From Haemophilus parainfluenzae (GTDB lineage: Bacteria > Pseudomonadota > Gammaproteobacteria > Enterobacterales > Pasteurellaceae), in NCBI RefSeq assembly GCF_014931395.1, contig NZ_CP063120.1:1099501-1163500 (forward strand): a DNA stretch of 64,000 bases, read 5' to 3'. The translations under genes were made by a program, and so were the position numbers. Below, in pieces: positions 29,905 to 39,139 of the stretch. The notes under the pieces are model-generated. The model saw only the letters and a list, made by a program, of their open reading frames with translations, was not told the DNA's origin and searched no databases. The first letter of the stretch is position 1; each line of letters begins with the position of its first letter.

Positions 29905-30372
29905 ATGAACAAATTTGTTAAATCATTATTAGTTGCTGGTTCAGTAGCTGCATTAGCAGCATGTAGCTCATCAAACAACGATGCAGCAGGCAACGGTGCT
30001 AACAACGGTCAAACTTTCGGTGGTTACTCTGTTGAAGATCTTCAACAACGTTACAACACCGTTTACTTCGGTTTCGATAAATTCAACATCGAAGGTGAAT
30101 ACGTTCAAATCTTAGATGCGCACGCTGCATACTTAAATGCAACTCCAGCTTCTAAAGTTGTTGTTGAAGGTAACACTGACGAACGTGGTACTCCAGAGTA
30201 CAACATCGCTTTAGGTCAACGTCGTGCTGATGCAGTTAAAGGTTTCTTAGCTGGTAAAGGTGTTGACGCTGGTAAAGTATCAACTGTTTCTTACGGTGAA
30301 GAAAAACCTGCAGTGTTAGGTCACGATGAAGCAGCATACTCTAAAAACCGTCGTGCAGTGTTAGCATACTAA
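29905..30372 (+). CDS. pal: Peptidoglycan-associated lipoprotein Pal (P6)
   Basis: 155-residue outer-membrane lipoprotein, known in Haemophilus as P6. The signal [20 protein letters not shown] ends in lipobox Cys20. The OmpA-type peptidoglycan domain contains [20 protein letters not shown] and [12 protein letters not shown] 29905 follows GAGGAG; an upstream in-frame TTG is not needed. It ends the operon; no cpoB (ybgF) follows. Confidence 0.98.
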   Translation: MNKFVKSLLVAGSVAALAACSSSNNDAAGNGANNGQTFGGYSVEDLQQRYNTVYFGFDKFNIEGEYVQILDAHAAYLNATPASKVVVEGNTDERGTPEYNIALGQRRADAVKGFLAGKGVDAGKVSTVSYGEEKPAVLGHDEAAYSKNRRAVLAY

Positions 30373-30396
30373 TTTTTAGAGAATTTTGATTCTTAG

Positions 30397-30429
30397 AAAA
30401 AAGGAGGGTAGAAATACTCTCCTTTTTTA
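30397..30429 (+). terminator. Terminator of the tol-pal operon
   Basis: AAGGAGGGTA-gaaa-TACTCTCCTT with a T-run behind, about 25 bases after pal. Confidence 0.9.
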
Positions 30430-30548
30430 TTTGCCCTAAGATATTGTCAGAAATTGACGAGTATTCACGCAATTAACACAATTTCTTCAGATTTTTCTTG
30501 CGTCAGAAAATAAAATCGGTAATATACGCACCTGTTACGAAATGATGT

Positions 30549-30624
30549 GGGTCGTTAGCTCAGTCGGTAGAGCAGCGGACTTTTAATCCGTTGGTCGAAG
30601 GTTCGAATCCTTCACGACCCACCA
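30549..30624 (+). tRNA. tRNA-Lys (anticodon TTT), copy 1
   Basis: 76 nt; acceptor GGGTCGT/ACGACCC, D-arm GCTCAGTCGGTAGAGC, anticodon loop CTTTTAA, T-loop GTTCGAATC, encoded CCA. Confidence 0.96.
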
Positions 30625-30649
30625 CTTTTATTTCGAAGATTTCCCAAAT

Positions 30650-30725
30650 GGGTCGTTAGCTCAGTCGGTAGAGCAGCGGACTTTTAATCCGTTGGTCGAA
30701 GGTTCGAATCCTTCACGACCCACCA
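30650..30725 (+). tRNA. tRNA-Lys (anticodon TTT), copy 2
   Basis: Identical in all 76 bases to the preceding copy, 25 bases downstream; a recent tandem duplication or one kept identical by gene conversion. Confidence 0.96.
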
Positions 30726-30755
30726 CCTATTTTACAAATCATGATTAAACCGGTT

Positions 30756-30831
30756 GGGTTGTTAGCTCAGTTGGTAGAGCAGCGGACTCTTAATCCGTCG
30801 GTCGAGAGTTCGAGCCTCTCACAGCCCACCA
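30756..30831 (+). tRNA. tRNA-Lys (anticodon CTT)
   Basis: 76 nt, close relative of the two preceding genes. The anticodon loop reads CTCTTAA, so position 34 is C and the tRNA reads AAG only. The acceptor is GGGTTGT/ACAGCCC with one T-G pair; T-loop GTTCGAGCC; CCA is encoded. Confidence 0.9.
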
Positions 30832-30917
30832 GTCAACATCTTATTATCCTGTTTATCAATAAATTTACAAAAAAGTAAAATATTTTTAAAATTCTTGACT
30901 ATATTTGGCGGTTATTA

Positions 30918-30926
30918 TGGTAGAAT
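30918..30926 (+). promoter_or_regulatory. Extended -10 promoter of trmJ
   Basis: TGG-TAGAAT about 27 bases before trmJ; a TTGACT at 30895-30900 is 20 bases away, long for a -35. Confidence 0.4.
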
Positions 30927-30952
30927 ATCCACAAATTTAAGTCGGGCTTAAA

Positions 30953-31672
30953 ATGTTACAAAATATTCGTATTGTTTTGGTTGAAACATCGCATAGTGGA
31001 AATATCGGTTCTGCAGCACGCGCGATGAAAACGATGGGATTATCCAACCTTTACTTAGTGTCACCAAAATCGGTAGATGAGCAATCTATTGCGTTAGCTG
31101 CAGGCGCTGATGACGTAGTACGTAATGCTCACATCGTTGATACTTTTGAACAAGCAATAGAAGATTGCTCATTAGTGATTGGTACCAGTGCGAGATTACG
31201 CCATTTACAGAGTACACTGATTGAACCGAGAGAATGTGCAGAAAAAGCTTGTGCACATCAAGGTCAAGTGGCGATTGTATTTGGTCGTGAACGTGTTGGA
31301 CTCACAAATGAAGAATTACTTAAATGCCGTTATCATTTAACTATTCCTGCGAATCCTGAGTATTCCTCGCTAAATTTAGCGATGGCAGTGCAGTTGGTAA
31401 GTTATGAAATGCGAATGGCATTTTTAGTCAAAGAGAGAACGGAAAGTACACTTTCAACAATAGAAAATATCTATCCAACAGCACAAGAAATAGAATATTT
31501 TTTTGCTCATACGGAACAGGTTTATAAGTCTCTTGGTTTTATTCAAAATCAAGGGGTTATGCAAAAATTAAGACGGCTTTATAACCGTTCTTCTTTGGAA
31601 AAAAATGAATTAAATATTTTGCGTGGAATGTTAAGTGCAGTTGAAAAACGCCTTGCTCTGCAAAAAGAGTAA
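30953..31672 (+). CDS. trmJ: tRNA (cytidine/uridine-2'-O)-methyltransferase TrmJ
   Basis: 239-residue SPOUT methyltransferase modifying the 2'-O of residue 32 in several tRNAs. Knot motifs: [20 protein letters not shown] at the N terminus, [15 protein letters not shown] and [19 protein letters not shown]-terminal dimerisation extension is present. It precedes iscR, as in many gammaproteobacteria; the IscR site overlaps its stop codon. Confidence 0.95.
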   Translation: MLQNIRIVLVETSHSGNIGSAARAMKTMGLSNLYLVSPKSVDEQSIALAAGADDVVRNAHIVDTFEQAIEDCSLVIGTSARLRHLQSTLIEPRECAEKACAHQGQVAIVFGRERVGLTNEELLKCRYHLTIPANPEYSSLNLAMAVQLVSYEMRMAFLVKERTESTLSTIENIYPTAQEIEYFFAHTEQVYKSLGFIQNQGVMQKLRRLYNRSSLEKNELNILRGMLSAVEKRLALQKE

Positions 31673-31695
31673 AATTGACTATCATAGTCAGATAT
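31671..31695. promoter_or_regulatory. IscR type 1 binding site / iscR promoter region
   Basis: Core palindrome GACTATCATAGTC (31677-31689) with flanks AATT and AGATAT, close to the type 1 IscR consensus. It overlaps a TTGACT -35 (31675-31680), with a weak TAAACT -10 at 31697-31702, so [2Fe-2S]-IscR would repress the operon by covering the promoter. Confidence 0.75.
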
Positions 31696-31731
31696 GTAAA
31701 CTATCTAAATGATGATTAATAGGGATGCTTT

Positions 31732-32187
31732 ATGAAGCTTACATCTAAAGGACGATATGCGGTTACCGCAATTTTAGATATCGCATTACATGCTGGAACT
31801 GATCCGGTTTGTTTAGCAGATATTTCAGAACGTCAAAGTATTTCACTTTCTTATCTTGAGCAATTATTTGCAAAATTGCGCCGAGGTGGATTAGTAAAAA
31901 GCGTTCGAGGCCCAGGTGGTGGCTATCGTTTAGCATTGCCAGCCGATCAAATTTCTATCGGTATGGTGATCTCTGCCGTCAATGAGAACATTAATGTCAC
32001 AAGATGTCTTGGAAAAGGAAACTGTAAAGGTGGCGTTGAATGTTTAACTCATTCTTTATGGCAAGATTTAAGTGATCGAATTTCTGATTTTTTAGATGAG
32101 ATTACGTTAGCTGAACTTGTAGAGAAAAAATCAGGGAAGCACAAAGTTCATAAAGATTTTGATGACTTGGTTGTCGTTAACCAATAA
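31732..32187 (+). CDS. iscR: Fe-S cluster-responsive regulator IscR
   Basis: 151-residue Rrf2-family repressor of the isc operon. The helix-turn-helix with [24 protein letters not shown] sequence ([14 protein letters not shown]) and wing [10 protein letters not shown] are intact. The [2Fe-2S] ligands lie in [17 protein letters not shown]: three Cys and a His. Length is slightly under the E. coli protein (162). First gene of isc; its own operator lies 37 bases upstream. Confidence 0.97.
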   Translation: MKLTSKGRYAVTAILDIALHAGTDPVCLADISERQSISLSYLEQLFAKLRRGGLVKSVRGPGGGYRLALPADQISIGMVISAVNENINVTRCLGKGNCKGGVECLTHSLWQDLSDRISDFLDEITLAELVEKKSGKHKVHKDFDDLVVVNQ

Positions 32188-32249
32188 TAGGAAAGTAGAT
32201 TAAAGTGCGGTCAAATTGATAGCATTTTTTGTAGTTTTTAGGAGTGAAA

Positions 32250-33464
32250 ATGAAATTACCCATTTATTTAGATTATGCAGCAACATGTCCAGTTGATGAA
32301 CGTGTGGCTAAAAAAATGATGGAATATCTAACCATTGATGGTGTATTCGGTAATCCAGCATCTCGTTCACATAAATTTGGCTGGCAAGCAGAAGAAGCGG
32401 TTGATATTGCACGTAATCAAATTGCTGATTTGATTGGTGCAGATTCTCGTGAAATTGTGTTTACTTCAGGCGCAACAGAAGCAGATAACCTTGCTATTAA
32501 AGGTGCGGCTCATTTTTATCAAACAAAAGGTAAACACATCATTACTTGCAAAACTGAACATAAAGCTGTATTGGATACTTGTCGTCAGTTGGAACGTGAA
32601 GGCTTTGAAGTGACCTATTTAGAGCCAGAAGAAGATGGTTTAATCGATCTTGAGAAATTCAAAGCGGCATTACGTCCAGATACGATTCTTGTATCAATTA
32701 TGCACGTGAATAATGAGATTGGCGTGATCCAGGATATTAAAGCAATTGGTGAGCTTTGCCGTGCAAATAAAACGATTTTCCACGTAGATGCGACCCAAAG
32801 TGTCGGTAAAGTCGAAATTAATCTTGCCGAATTACCGGTTGATTTGATGTCAATGTCTAGCCATAAATTGTACGGACCAAAAGGTATCGGTGCATTATAT
32901 GTTTGTCGTAAACCTCGCGTTCGTTTAGAAGCAATTATCCATGGTGGTGGTCACGAGCGTGGTATGCGTTCTGGTACATTACCTGTACACCAAATTGTGG
33001 GTATGGGGGAAGCTTATCGTATTGCAAAAGAAGAAATGGCGACAGAGATTCCTCGTATCAGAGCTTTACGCGATCGTTTATATAATGGCTTGAAAGAAAT
33101 TGAAGAAACCTATGTAAATGGCTCAATGGAACACCGTGTAGCAAATAACTTGAACATCAGCTTTAACTATGTTGAAGGTGAATCATTAATGATGGCATTG
33201 CGTGATGTGGCAGTTTCTTCTGGTTCTGCTTGTACTTCAGCGAGTCTAGAACCATCTTATGTATTACGTGCATTAGGTCGCAATGATGAATTAGCACATA
33301 GCTCAATTCGTTTCACACTTGGTCGTTGGACAACGGAAGAAGAAATTGATTACACCATTAATTTAACACGTAATGCAGTAGCAAAACTTCGTGAATTATC
33401 GCCACTTTGGGATATGTTCAAAGAAGGCATTGATTTAAATACTATTGAGTGGTCAGCCCACTAA
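32250..33464 (+). CDS. iscS: Cysteine desulfurase IscS
   Basis: 404-residue PLP enzyme that supplies sulfur for Fe-S clusters and tRNA thiolation. PLP Lys lies in [12 protein letters not shown] and the active-site Cys loop in [14 protein letters not shown] start at ATG 32250 with TAGGAG 5 bases before it, giving exactly the family length; an upstream GTG at 32244 lies within the ribosome site. A USS is in the iscR-iscS gap. Confidence 0.98.
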   Translation: MKLPIYLDYAATCPVDERVAKKMMEYLTIDGVFGNPASRSHKFGWQAEEAVDIARNQIADLIGADSREIVFTSGATEADNLAIKGAAHFYQTKGKHIITCKTEHKAVLDTCRQLEREGFEVTYLEPEEDGLIDLEKFKAALRPDTILVSIMHVNNEIGVIQDIKAIGELCRANKTIFHVDATQSVGKVEINLAELPVDLMSMSSHKLYGPKGIGALYVCRKPRVRLEAIIHGGGHERGMRSGTLPVHQIVGMGEAYRIAKEEMATEIPRIRALRDRLYNGLKEIEETYVNGSMEHRVANNLNISFNYVEGESLMMALRDVAVSSGSACTSASLEPSYVLRALGRNDELAHSSIRFTLGRWTTEEEIDYTINLTRNAVAKLRELSPLWDMFKEGIDLNTIEWSAH

Positions 33465-33518
33465 TTTTAAAGGCGGCTAGACTGCCTGATAGCAACTTAT
33501 TTAGGAAAGGAACATAAT

Positions 33519-33902
33519 ATGGCATACAGCGAAAAAGTTATCGATCATTATGAAAATCCACGCAACGTAGGTTCGATGGATAAAAAAGATAATTCAGTAG
33601 GAACGGGTATGGTTGGTGCGCCAGCTTGTGGTGACGTTATGCAGTTACAAATTAAAGTAAATGATAGCGGCATTATTGAAGATGCAAAATTCAAAACTTA
33701 TGGTTGTGGTTCTGCGATTGCTTCTAGCTCTTTAATTACCGAATGGGTAAAAGGCAAATCTTTAGATGAAGCAGGCGCAATTAAAAACAGTCAAATTGCG
33801 GAAGAACTTGAATTACCACCGGTAAAAGTTCACTGCTCAATTTTAGCAGAAGATGCAATTAAAGCCGCTATTGCTGACTATAAAAATAAACAAGGTAAGT
33901 AA
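33519..33902 (+). CDS. iscU: Fe-S cluster scaffold IscU
   Basis: 127-residue scaffold on which clusters are built and handed on. The three cluster Cys are in GAPACGDVM, TYGCGSAIASSS and VHCSILAEDA; the HscA-recognition motif LPPVK is directly before the last. Length is normal. Usually iscA follows within tens of bases; here about 1 kb with two membrane-protein genes intervenes. Confidence 0.98.
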   Translation: MAYSEKVIDHYENPRNVGSMDKKDNSVGTGMVGAPACGDVMQLQIKVNDSGIIEDAKFKTYGCGSAIASSSLITEWVKGKSLDEAGAIKNSQIAEELELPPVKVHCSILAEDAIKAAIADYKNKQGK

Positions 33903-33904
33903 TC

Positions 33905-33933
33905 AAAAGTGCGGTGGAAAATGACCACACTTT
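33905..33933. repeat. Decayed inverted USS pair after iscU
   Basis: AAGTGCGGT and ACCACACTT (one arm mutated at one base) facing each other, no strong T-run; a weakened USS dyad inside the isc operon. Confidence 0.6.
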
Positions 33934-33986
33934 ATACTTCATATATGAGCGTCGAGAAATTAAGCCCTTAGGAAGGTGCAGTTGTC

Positions 33987-34439
33987 ATGACATTAGAGAA
34001 AAAAATTGCGATTGCTAGTGTGGTATTATGTTTGCTTACATCATTTGCATTTTCTCTTCATTTGGTCTTTGCAGATTCCTATTTGGTTGAAGAAGAAACT
34101 TCAGTTCGGATTCAGATATTTTTGGGTATCCTAGCTTTGTCTTGGGGATCAATGATTGCATCGTTTATTTTATATACGAGATTACGTAGTGCAGCAGTAT
34201 CAGCGGCAGCTTTGCTTGCATTTGCTATCTATGTGCTACTTATTTATTTATTTGTAAAAGATAGCGCTTCAGGTGGCGTATATATCTGGCTTGCATATTC
34301 TGTTTGGTGTGTAGTTTGCTTTGGATTATCAATTTTAATAGTGCTATTTAAGCCGACAATTTTTACTTGCTCAGCAAAATCAGCATTTTTCTCAACACTC
34401 ATTATCAACGCAGCTTCTTTATCAATTGTGATACTTTAG
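33987..34439 (+). CDS. Hypothetical membrane protein in the isc operon, paralogue 1
   Basis: 150-residue hydrophobic protein with about five membrane helices: residues ~8-29, 42-66, 70-92, 99-122 and 130-150. A basic motif YTRLRSAAVSA lies between helices 2 and 3. I recognise no family. It shares nearly identical starts (TLEKKIAIASV, LCLLT), middles (MIASFILYTRLRSAAV) and ends (SAKSAFFSTLIIN) with the next gene, so the pair is a tandem duplication. Position between iscU and iscA, with ribosome site AGGAAGG upstream, suggests co-transcription with isc; a role in Fe-S assembly is not shown. Confidence 0.7.
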   Translation: MTLEKKIAIASVVLCLLTSFAFSLHLVFADSYLVEEETSVRIQIFLGILALSWGSMIASFILYTRLRSAAVSAAALLAFAIYVLLIYLFVKDSASGGVYIWLAYSVWCVVCFGLSILIVLFKPTIFTCSAKSAFFSTLIINAASLSIVIL

Positions 34440-34457
34440 ACTATGTAGGAACAATTT

Positions 34458-34925
34458 ATGTCTATGACATTAGAGAAAAAAATTGCTATTGCTAGTGTGG
34501 CATTATGTTTGCTTACACCACTTGCACTTTTGCTCTATTTTGAGTTTACAAATCCCTATGAGATTAAAACCTCACTTCGGATTCAGTTATTTTTTCGTAA
34601 CCTAGCTTGGTTTTGGGGCCCAATGATCGCATCGTTTATTTTATATACAAGATTACGTAGTGCTGCTGTAACGGCTTCAGCTTTATTGGCTTTTGCTCTT
34701 CATGCATTACTTTCTTATTTACTTGCAAAAGATGGCGGTTTAGGTGGCGAATTTATCTGGCTTCTATATTCTGTTTGGGGTGCGGCTTGTTTTGTATTGT
34801 CAAGTTTAATTGTACTCTTTAAGCCTGCAATTTTTATCCGCTCCGCAAAATCAGCATTTTTCTCAACACTCATTATCAACCTATTGGCGGTACCTTTAGC
34901 AATAATGATATTTAAAATTATGTAG
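34458..34925 (+). CDS. Hypothetical membrane protein in the isc operon, paralogue 2
   Basis: 155-residue paralogue of the preceding gene with the same five-helix layout (MSMTLEKKIAIASVALCLLT, WGPMIASFILYTRLRSAAVT, SAKSAFFSTLIINLL). Start is ATG 34458 or 34464; TAGGA lies a few bases before. The two copies are close to identical at DNA level in three blocks and diverged in between, a mosaic typical of duplication with partial gene conversion. iscA begins 9 bases downstream, so read-through is likely. Confidence 0.7.
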   Translation: MSMTLEKKIAIASVALCLLTPLALLLYFEFTNPYEIKTSLRIQLFFRNLAWFWGPMIASFILYTRLRSAAVTASALLAFALHALLSYLLAKDGGLGGEFIWLLYSVWGAACFVLSSLIVLFKPAIFIRSAKSAFFSTLIINLLAVPLAIMIFKIM

Positions 34926-34934
34926 GAATAGATC

Positions 34935-35258
34935 ATGTCTATAACATTAACTGAAAAAGCGGCAGAACGAGTTCGTAATTTTCTTACAAACCGTGGAAAA
35001 GGCATCGGTTTACGCTTAGGTGTGAAAACATCAGGTTGTTCGGGTTTAGGCTATGTGCTTGAATTCGTTGATGTGCTCAATGATGACGATCTTGTTTTTG
35101 AGCAGCATGGCGTGAAAGTCATCGTCGATCCAAAAAGCTTAGTTTATTTAAATGGCATTGAGCTAGATTACGTTAAAGAAGGCTTGAACGAAGGCTTTAA
35201 ATATAACAACCCGAACGTGAAAGAATCTTGTGGTTGTGGTGAGAGTTTCCACGTTTAA
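34935..35258 (+). CDS. iscA: Fe-S cluster A-type carrier IscA
   Basis: 107-residue A-type carrier. The three conserved Cys are present: SGCSGLGY and the C-terminal SCGCGESF. Length is identical to E. coli. 10 bases behind it begins hscB. The distance from iscU is increased by the inserted paralogue pair. Confidence 0.97.
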   Translation: MSITLTEKAAERVRNFLTNRGKGIGLRLGVKTSGCSGLGYVLEFVDVLNDDDLVFEQHGVKVIVDPKSLVYLNGIELDYVKEGLNEGFKYNNPNVKESCGCGESFHV

Positions 35259-35267
35259 GGAATAGAA

Positions 35268-35789
35268 ATGACAAATCCTTTTGCTATTTTTGATTTGCCC
35301 GTTGCTTTTAATGTTGATCAAGCCCTTTTATCTGAGCGTTATTTAGTGCTTCAAAAGAGTTTGCATCCAGATAATTTTGTTACAGCAGATGCGCAAGAAC
35401 AACGCATTGCAATGCAAAAGTCGACAGAAGTTAATGATGCATTAAAAACCTTGAAAGACCCAATTTTACGTGCGGAAGCAATTATTGCGTTAAATACGGG
35501 CGAAGCACAGGATTTAGAACAAAAGAGCACGCAAGATGTGGCATTTTTGATGCAGCAATTAGAATGGCGAGAAGAGCTCGAAAATATTGAGCAAAGCCAG
35601 GATGAGAATGCATTAGAATCCTTTGCAAAACGCGTTAAAAAAGAAACAAAAGAAATGTTGACTGCACTTGAAACACAGCTTAATGAGCAACAATGGTCAA
35701 CTGCTGCACAATTCTGCGATAAATTACGTTTTCTAAAAAAATTGGCAGATGAAATTAGCCAAGTAGAAGAACGTCTATTTGAATTATAA
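35268..35789 (+). CDS. hscB: Co-chaperone HscB
   Basis: 173-residue J-protein that delivers IscU to HscA. The J-domain carries HPD in QKSLHPDNFV and ends with the block EAIIALN. The C-terminal three-helix IscU-binding domain follows (FLMQQLEWREELENIEQSQD). Length is normal. A small hairpin follows before the next gene. Confidence 0.96.
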   Translation: MTNPFAIFDLPVAFNVDQALLSERYLVLQKSLHPDNFVTADAQEQRIAMQKSTEVNDALKTLKDPILRAEAIIALNTGEAQDLEQKSTQDVAFLMQQLEWREELENIEQSQDENALESFAKRVKKETKEMLTALETQLNEQQWSTAAQFCDKLRFLKKLADEISQVEERLFEL

Positions 35790-35793
35790 TCTT

Positions 35794-35818
35794 GAGGGCG
35801 TTTAATACGCCCTTTTCG
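35794..35818 (+). terminator. Possible internal attenuator after hscB
   Basis: AGGGCGT-ttaat-ACGCCCT then TTTCGC; a short stem with only a brief T-run, so likely partial termination between hscB and the DUF2625 gene. Confidence 0.55.
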
Positions 35819-35863
35819 CTATTGATAAATGGGCTGCCGCCCTCATACTAATGAAACCCGATT

Positions 35864-36550
35864 ATGCAAACTTTAGAACAACTGACTGATGCCTCAAAAT
35901 CTGCGTGGGTAACCATTTCCCAATGGATTGAGCGCGCTCGTAATCATTGTGAGGTGATTAAAAAAGATCAATCTAGTTCAGAACGTGAGCTTTTCACTAT
36001 GCAAATGCCCACTTCTTCTCCGATGGGCGCTGTAATTTATGAAACCGGTGGCATTTTAATCCATCATGGTTGGTTACGTATATTGGGGTCAGGTAGTTTT
36101 AAATTACCACGTGGATTAATGGACTGGAATTTCAGCAAATCCTTTAATCAATCAGGCGATAAACCCAAATATTTGCTCGTTGCAGACGATGTCATTGGTG
36201 GTTATTTTGCTTTAAATGGTGGCTCTTTAGGTTCTAATCTCGGTAAGATTTATTATTTTTCACCAAAAGACTTAACTTGGCATGATTTAAATTTTACCTA
36301 TACAGATTTCTTGGCTTGGGCATTAAATGGTGACATTGAAGCATTTTACCAAAATCTGTTTTGGCAAAATTGGCAAGAGGATGTAAAACAACTCGATGGT
36401 AACCACATGATTGTTTTTACACCCGAGCTTTCAGAAGATAAGACGACTGATATTAATCAGCGTGAACGACGCGAAGTCAACATAGAAACCCATTACAACG
36501 CAAGTTTCACCGAACAAGATAAATTTGCACAAGCTTATTCAGTGGCATAA
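35864..36550 (+). CDS. DUF2625-family protein in the isc operon
   Basis: 228-residue soluble protein resembling DUF2625. Recognisable features are ETGGILIHHGWLRILGSG, LPRGLMDWNF, VIGGYFALNGG and the aromatic-rich LNFTYTDFLAWALNGDIEAF. These resemble SMI1/KNR4-like and DUF2625 proteins, some of which are immunity proteins, but I infer no such role here. It sits between hscB and hscA, with a hairpin before and 38 bases after. I recall the H. influenzae isc cluster also having a hypothetical gene here, so the position seems stable in the genus. Confidence 0.75.
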   Translation: MQTLEQLTDASKSAWVTISQWIERARNHCEVIKKDQSSSERELFTMQMPTSSPMGAVIYETGGILIHHGWLRILGSGSFKLPRGLMDWNFSKSFNQSGDKPKYLLVADDVIGGYFALNGGSLGSNLGKIYYFSPKDLTWHDLNFTYTDFLAWALNGDIEAFYQNLFWQNWQEDVKQLDGNHMIVFTPELSEDKTTDINQRERREVNIETHYNASFTEQDKFAQAYSVA

Positions 36551-36588
36551 CGAGCCCTTAACGAATTAATTATTAGAGATAAAGAGAT

Positions 36589-38445
36589 ATGGCATTACTC
36601 CAAATTGCAGAGCCAGGACAAACGGCTGCACCACATCAACATCGTCTTGCGGTAGGGATTGATTTAGGTACAACAAATTCTTTAGTTGCCGCTGTACGTA
36701 GCGGTCAAGCCACCATTTTAAATGATGAACAAGACAGAAGCCTTGTGCCTTCAGTTGTGTATTATGGTGAAAATGAAAAACTTGTGGGTACCGAAGCATT
36801 TGCCAAAGCTGCAATTGATCCTAAAAATACGATTATTTCGGTTAAACGTTTGATTGGTCGTAGTCTTGCAGATGTGCAATCACGTTACACAAACTTACCC
36901 TATGAGTTTGTGGCAAGTGAAAATGGCTTGCCATTATTGGTCACACATCAAGGCAAAAAAAGCCCGATTGAAGTTTCTGCGGATATTTTATCTCGTTTAA
37001 ATCATATTGCAGAACAACGCCTTGCAGGTGAGCTTTCTGGCGTGGTGATTACCGTACCTGCTTATTTTGATGATGCTCAACGCCAAAGTACAAAAGATGC
37101 GGCACGTCTCGCAGGGTTAAATGTATTACGTTTATTAAATGAACCCACTGCTGCAGCAGTGGCGTATGGCTTAGATAGCGGAAAAGAAGGCGTCATCGCT
37201 GTTTATGACTTAGGTGGTGGTACCTTTGATATCTCGATTTTACGCTTATCCAAAGGCGTATTTGAAGTGTTAGCAACGGGTGGAGATACTGCCTTAGGTG
37301 GTGATGATTTTGACCATTTAATTGCAGATTGGATTATTGAACAAACGGGTATTCAACCACAAAATGTAAATGAGCAGCGTGAGCTTTTAAGCTTAGCGAC
37401 TCAGACTAAAATTACTTTAACGAGTGAGCAAAGTGCGGTCATTTCTTGGCGCGGATTTGAAGGTGAGTTAAGTCGTGAGCAATTCAATGAATTAATCCAT
37501 TCATTGGTAAAACGTTCTTTATTAACCTGTCGTCGTGCATTGAAAGATGCGCATGTTGACGCTGAGGACGTACAAGAAGTGGTTATGGTTGGAGGCTCAA
37601 CTCGCGTGCCTTACGTACGTGAGCAAGTGGGCGAATTCTTCGGTAAAACCCCATTAACATCGATTGATCCAGATAAAGTAGTAGCCTTAGGTGCAGCAAT
37701 TCAAGCGGATATTTTAGTAGGCAACAAGAATGACAGTGATATGTTATTACTCGATGTTGTGCCACTTTCTTTAGGTATTGAAACCATGGGCGGTTTAGTG
37801 GAGAAAATCATTCCACGCAACACCACGATTCCAGTGGCTCGCGCACAAGAATTTACCACCTTTAAAGATGGTCAAACTGCGATGACTGTACATGTGGTAC
37901 AAGGAGAGCGTGAGTTAGTGGATGATTGCCGTTCTTTAGGTCGTTTTACGTTACGTGGCATTCCACCAATGGTAGCAGGTGCAGCCCATATTCGAGTGAC
38001 TTATCAAGTGGATGCGGATGGCTTATTAAGTGTAACCGCCATGGAAAAATCCACTAAAGTCCAAGCATCGATTCAAATTAAGCCTTCTTATGGCTTAACG
38101 GATGAAGAAGTAACCGCAATGATTAAAGCCTCTTTTGATAATGCTCAAGATGATATGCAAGCCCGTGAATTAGCCGAGCAGCGCGTTGAGGCTGATCGTG
38201 TGATTGATAGCGTAATTGTGGCATTGCAACAAGATGGGGCGGACTTATTAACCGAATCTGAATTCCATCAAATTGAACATGCATTGAAACAATTAATGGA
38301 TGTAAAAGAAGGTACAGATCGTCATGCGATTGCGCAGGGAATTAAAGCTCTTGATGTGGCAACTCAAGAATTTGCGACAAGACGCATGAATAAATCCATT
38401 CATCAAGCGCTGACAGGTAAATTTGTGTCAGATATTGAGCAGTAA
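36589..38445 (+). CDS. hscA: Fe-S assembly chaperone HscA
   Basis: 618-residue Hsp70 specialised for releasing clusters from IscU. ATPase motifs: [28 protein letters not shown] and [12 protein letters not shown]. The substrate-binding domain begins after [13 protein letters not shown]. Length is as in E. coli (616). USS copies lie in the coding region near 37434 and across the stop at 38444. fdx follows after 44 bases. Confidence 0.97.
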   Translation: MALLQIAEPGQTAAPHQHRLAVGIDLGTTNSLVAAVRSGQATILNDEQDRSLVPSVVYYGENEKLVGTEAFAKAAIDPKNTIISVKRLIGRSLADVQSRYTNLPYEFVASENGLPLLVTHQGKKSPIEVSADILSRLNHIAEQRLAGELSGVVITVPAYFDDAQRQSTKDAARLAGLNVLRLLNEPTAAAVAYGLDSGKEGVIAVYDLGGGTFDISILRLSKGVFEVLATGGDTALGGDDFDHLIADWIIEQTGIQPQNVNEQRELLSLATQTKITLTSEQSAVISWRGFEGELSREQFNELIHSLVKRSLLTCRRALKDAHVDAEDVQEVVMVGGSTRVPYVREQVGEFFGKTPLTSIDPDKVVALGAAIQADILVGNKNDSDMLLLDVVPLSLGIETMGGLVEKIIPRNTTIPVARAQEFTTFKDGQTAMTVHVVQGERELVDDCRSLGRFTLRGIPPMVAGAAHIRVTYQVDADGLLSVTAMEKSTKVQASIQIKPSYGLTDEEVTAMIKASFDNAQDDMQARELAEQRVEADRVIDSVIVALQQDGADLLTESEFHQIEHALKQLMDVKEGTDRHAIAQGIKALDVATQEFATRRMNKSIHQALTGKFVSDIEQ

Positions 38446-38489
38446 AGTGCGGTTATAAATTAACGAGTTTTTATATTGAGGAAAGTAAT

Positions 38490-38831
38490 ATGCCAAAAGT
38501 GATTTTTTTACCGAATGAAGAATTCTGTCCAGAGGGTATGGTAGTAGATGCAGCAGCAGGCGAAAACTTATTAGAAGTGGCACATAATGCAGGCGTTGAA
38601 ATCCACCACGCTTGTGATGGTTCTTGTGCTTGTACAACATGCCATGTTGTGATTCGTGAAGGGTTTGATTCATTAAATGAAGCCAGCGATCAAGAAGAAG
38701 ATATGTTGGATAAAGCCTGGGGCTTAGAAATGGATAGCCGTCTTTCTTGCCAATGTATCGTGGGTGATGAAGATTTAGTGGTGGAAATCCCTAAATATAA
38801 TATCAACCATGCGAATGAGGCGGCTCACTAA
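38490..38831 (+). CDS. fdx: [2Fe-2S] ferredoxin Fdx
   Basis: 113-residue adrenodoxin-type ferredoxin giving electrons for cluster assembly. The four ligands are in [15 protein letters not shown] (three Cys; Cys42-type spacing C-x5-C-x2-C) and [12 protein letters not shown]. Ribosome site GAGGAAAG. Its stop overlaps iscX by one base (TAATG). Confidence 0.97.
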   Translation: MPKVIFLPNEEFCPEGMVVDAAAGENLLEVAHNAGVEIHHACDGSCACTTCHVVIREGFDSLNEASDQEEDMLDKAWGLEMDSRLSCQCIVGDEDLVVEIPKYNINHANEAAH

Positions 38832-39025
38832 TGAAATGGACTGATGCCCAACTTATTGCAGAAGAGTTGTATGATCGTAATCCAGATCTCGATCCTAAAA
38901 CAGTACGTTTCACGGATTTGCATAAGTGGATTTGTGAACTAGACGATTTTGATGATGATCCAATGAAATCTAATGAGGGTATTCTTGAAGCGATTTTGTT
39001 GAAATGGTTAGATGAATACGAGTAA
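38831..39025 (+). CDS. iscX: Fe-S assembly protein IscX
   Basis: 64-residue acidic protein ([28 protein letters not shown]) that binds IscS and iron in the E. coli system. It is translationally coupled to fdx and is the last gene of the isc operon before a strong terminator. Confidence 0.97.
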   Translation: MKWTDAQLIAEELYDRNPDLDPKTVRFTDLHKWICELDDFDDDPMKSNEGILEAILLKWLDEYE

Positions 39026-39037
39026 TTAATGAGATTA

Positions 39038-39067
39038 ATAAAGCGAGCTGAGAGGCTCGCTTTTTTG
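39038..39067 (+). terminator. Terminator of the isc operon
   Basis: AAAGCGAGC-tgagag-GCTCGCTTT followed by TTTG TTTT, 15 bases after iscX. Confidence 0.92.
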
Positions 39068-39090
39068 TTTTAAGAATTTACCCCAAAATA

Positions 39091-39127
39091 GAACCGCACT
39101 TTATTGTTAAAGTGCGGTTATTTTTAT
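39091..39127. terminator. USS-type terminator, mglC side
   Basis: AACCGCACTTTA-ttgt-TAAAGTGCGGTT with T-runs, directly downstream of mglC on the minus strand and also reading for the plus strand. Confidence 0.88.
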
Positions 39128-39139
39128 TGCTGTTTTTAA

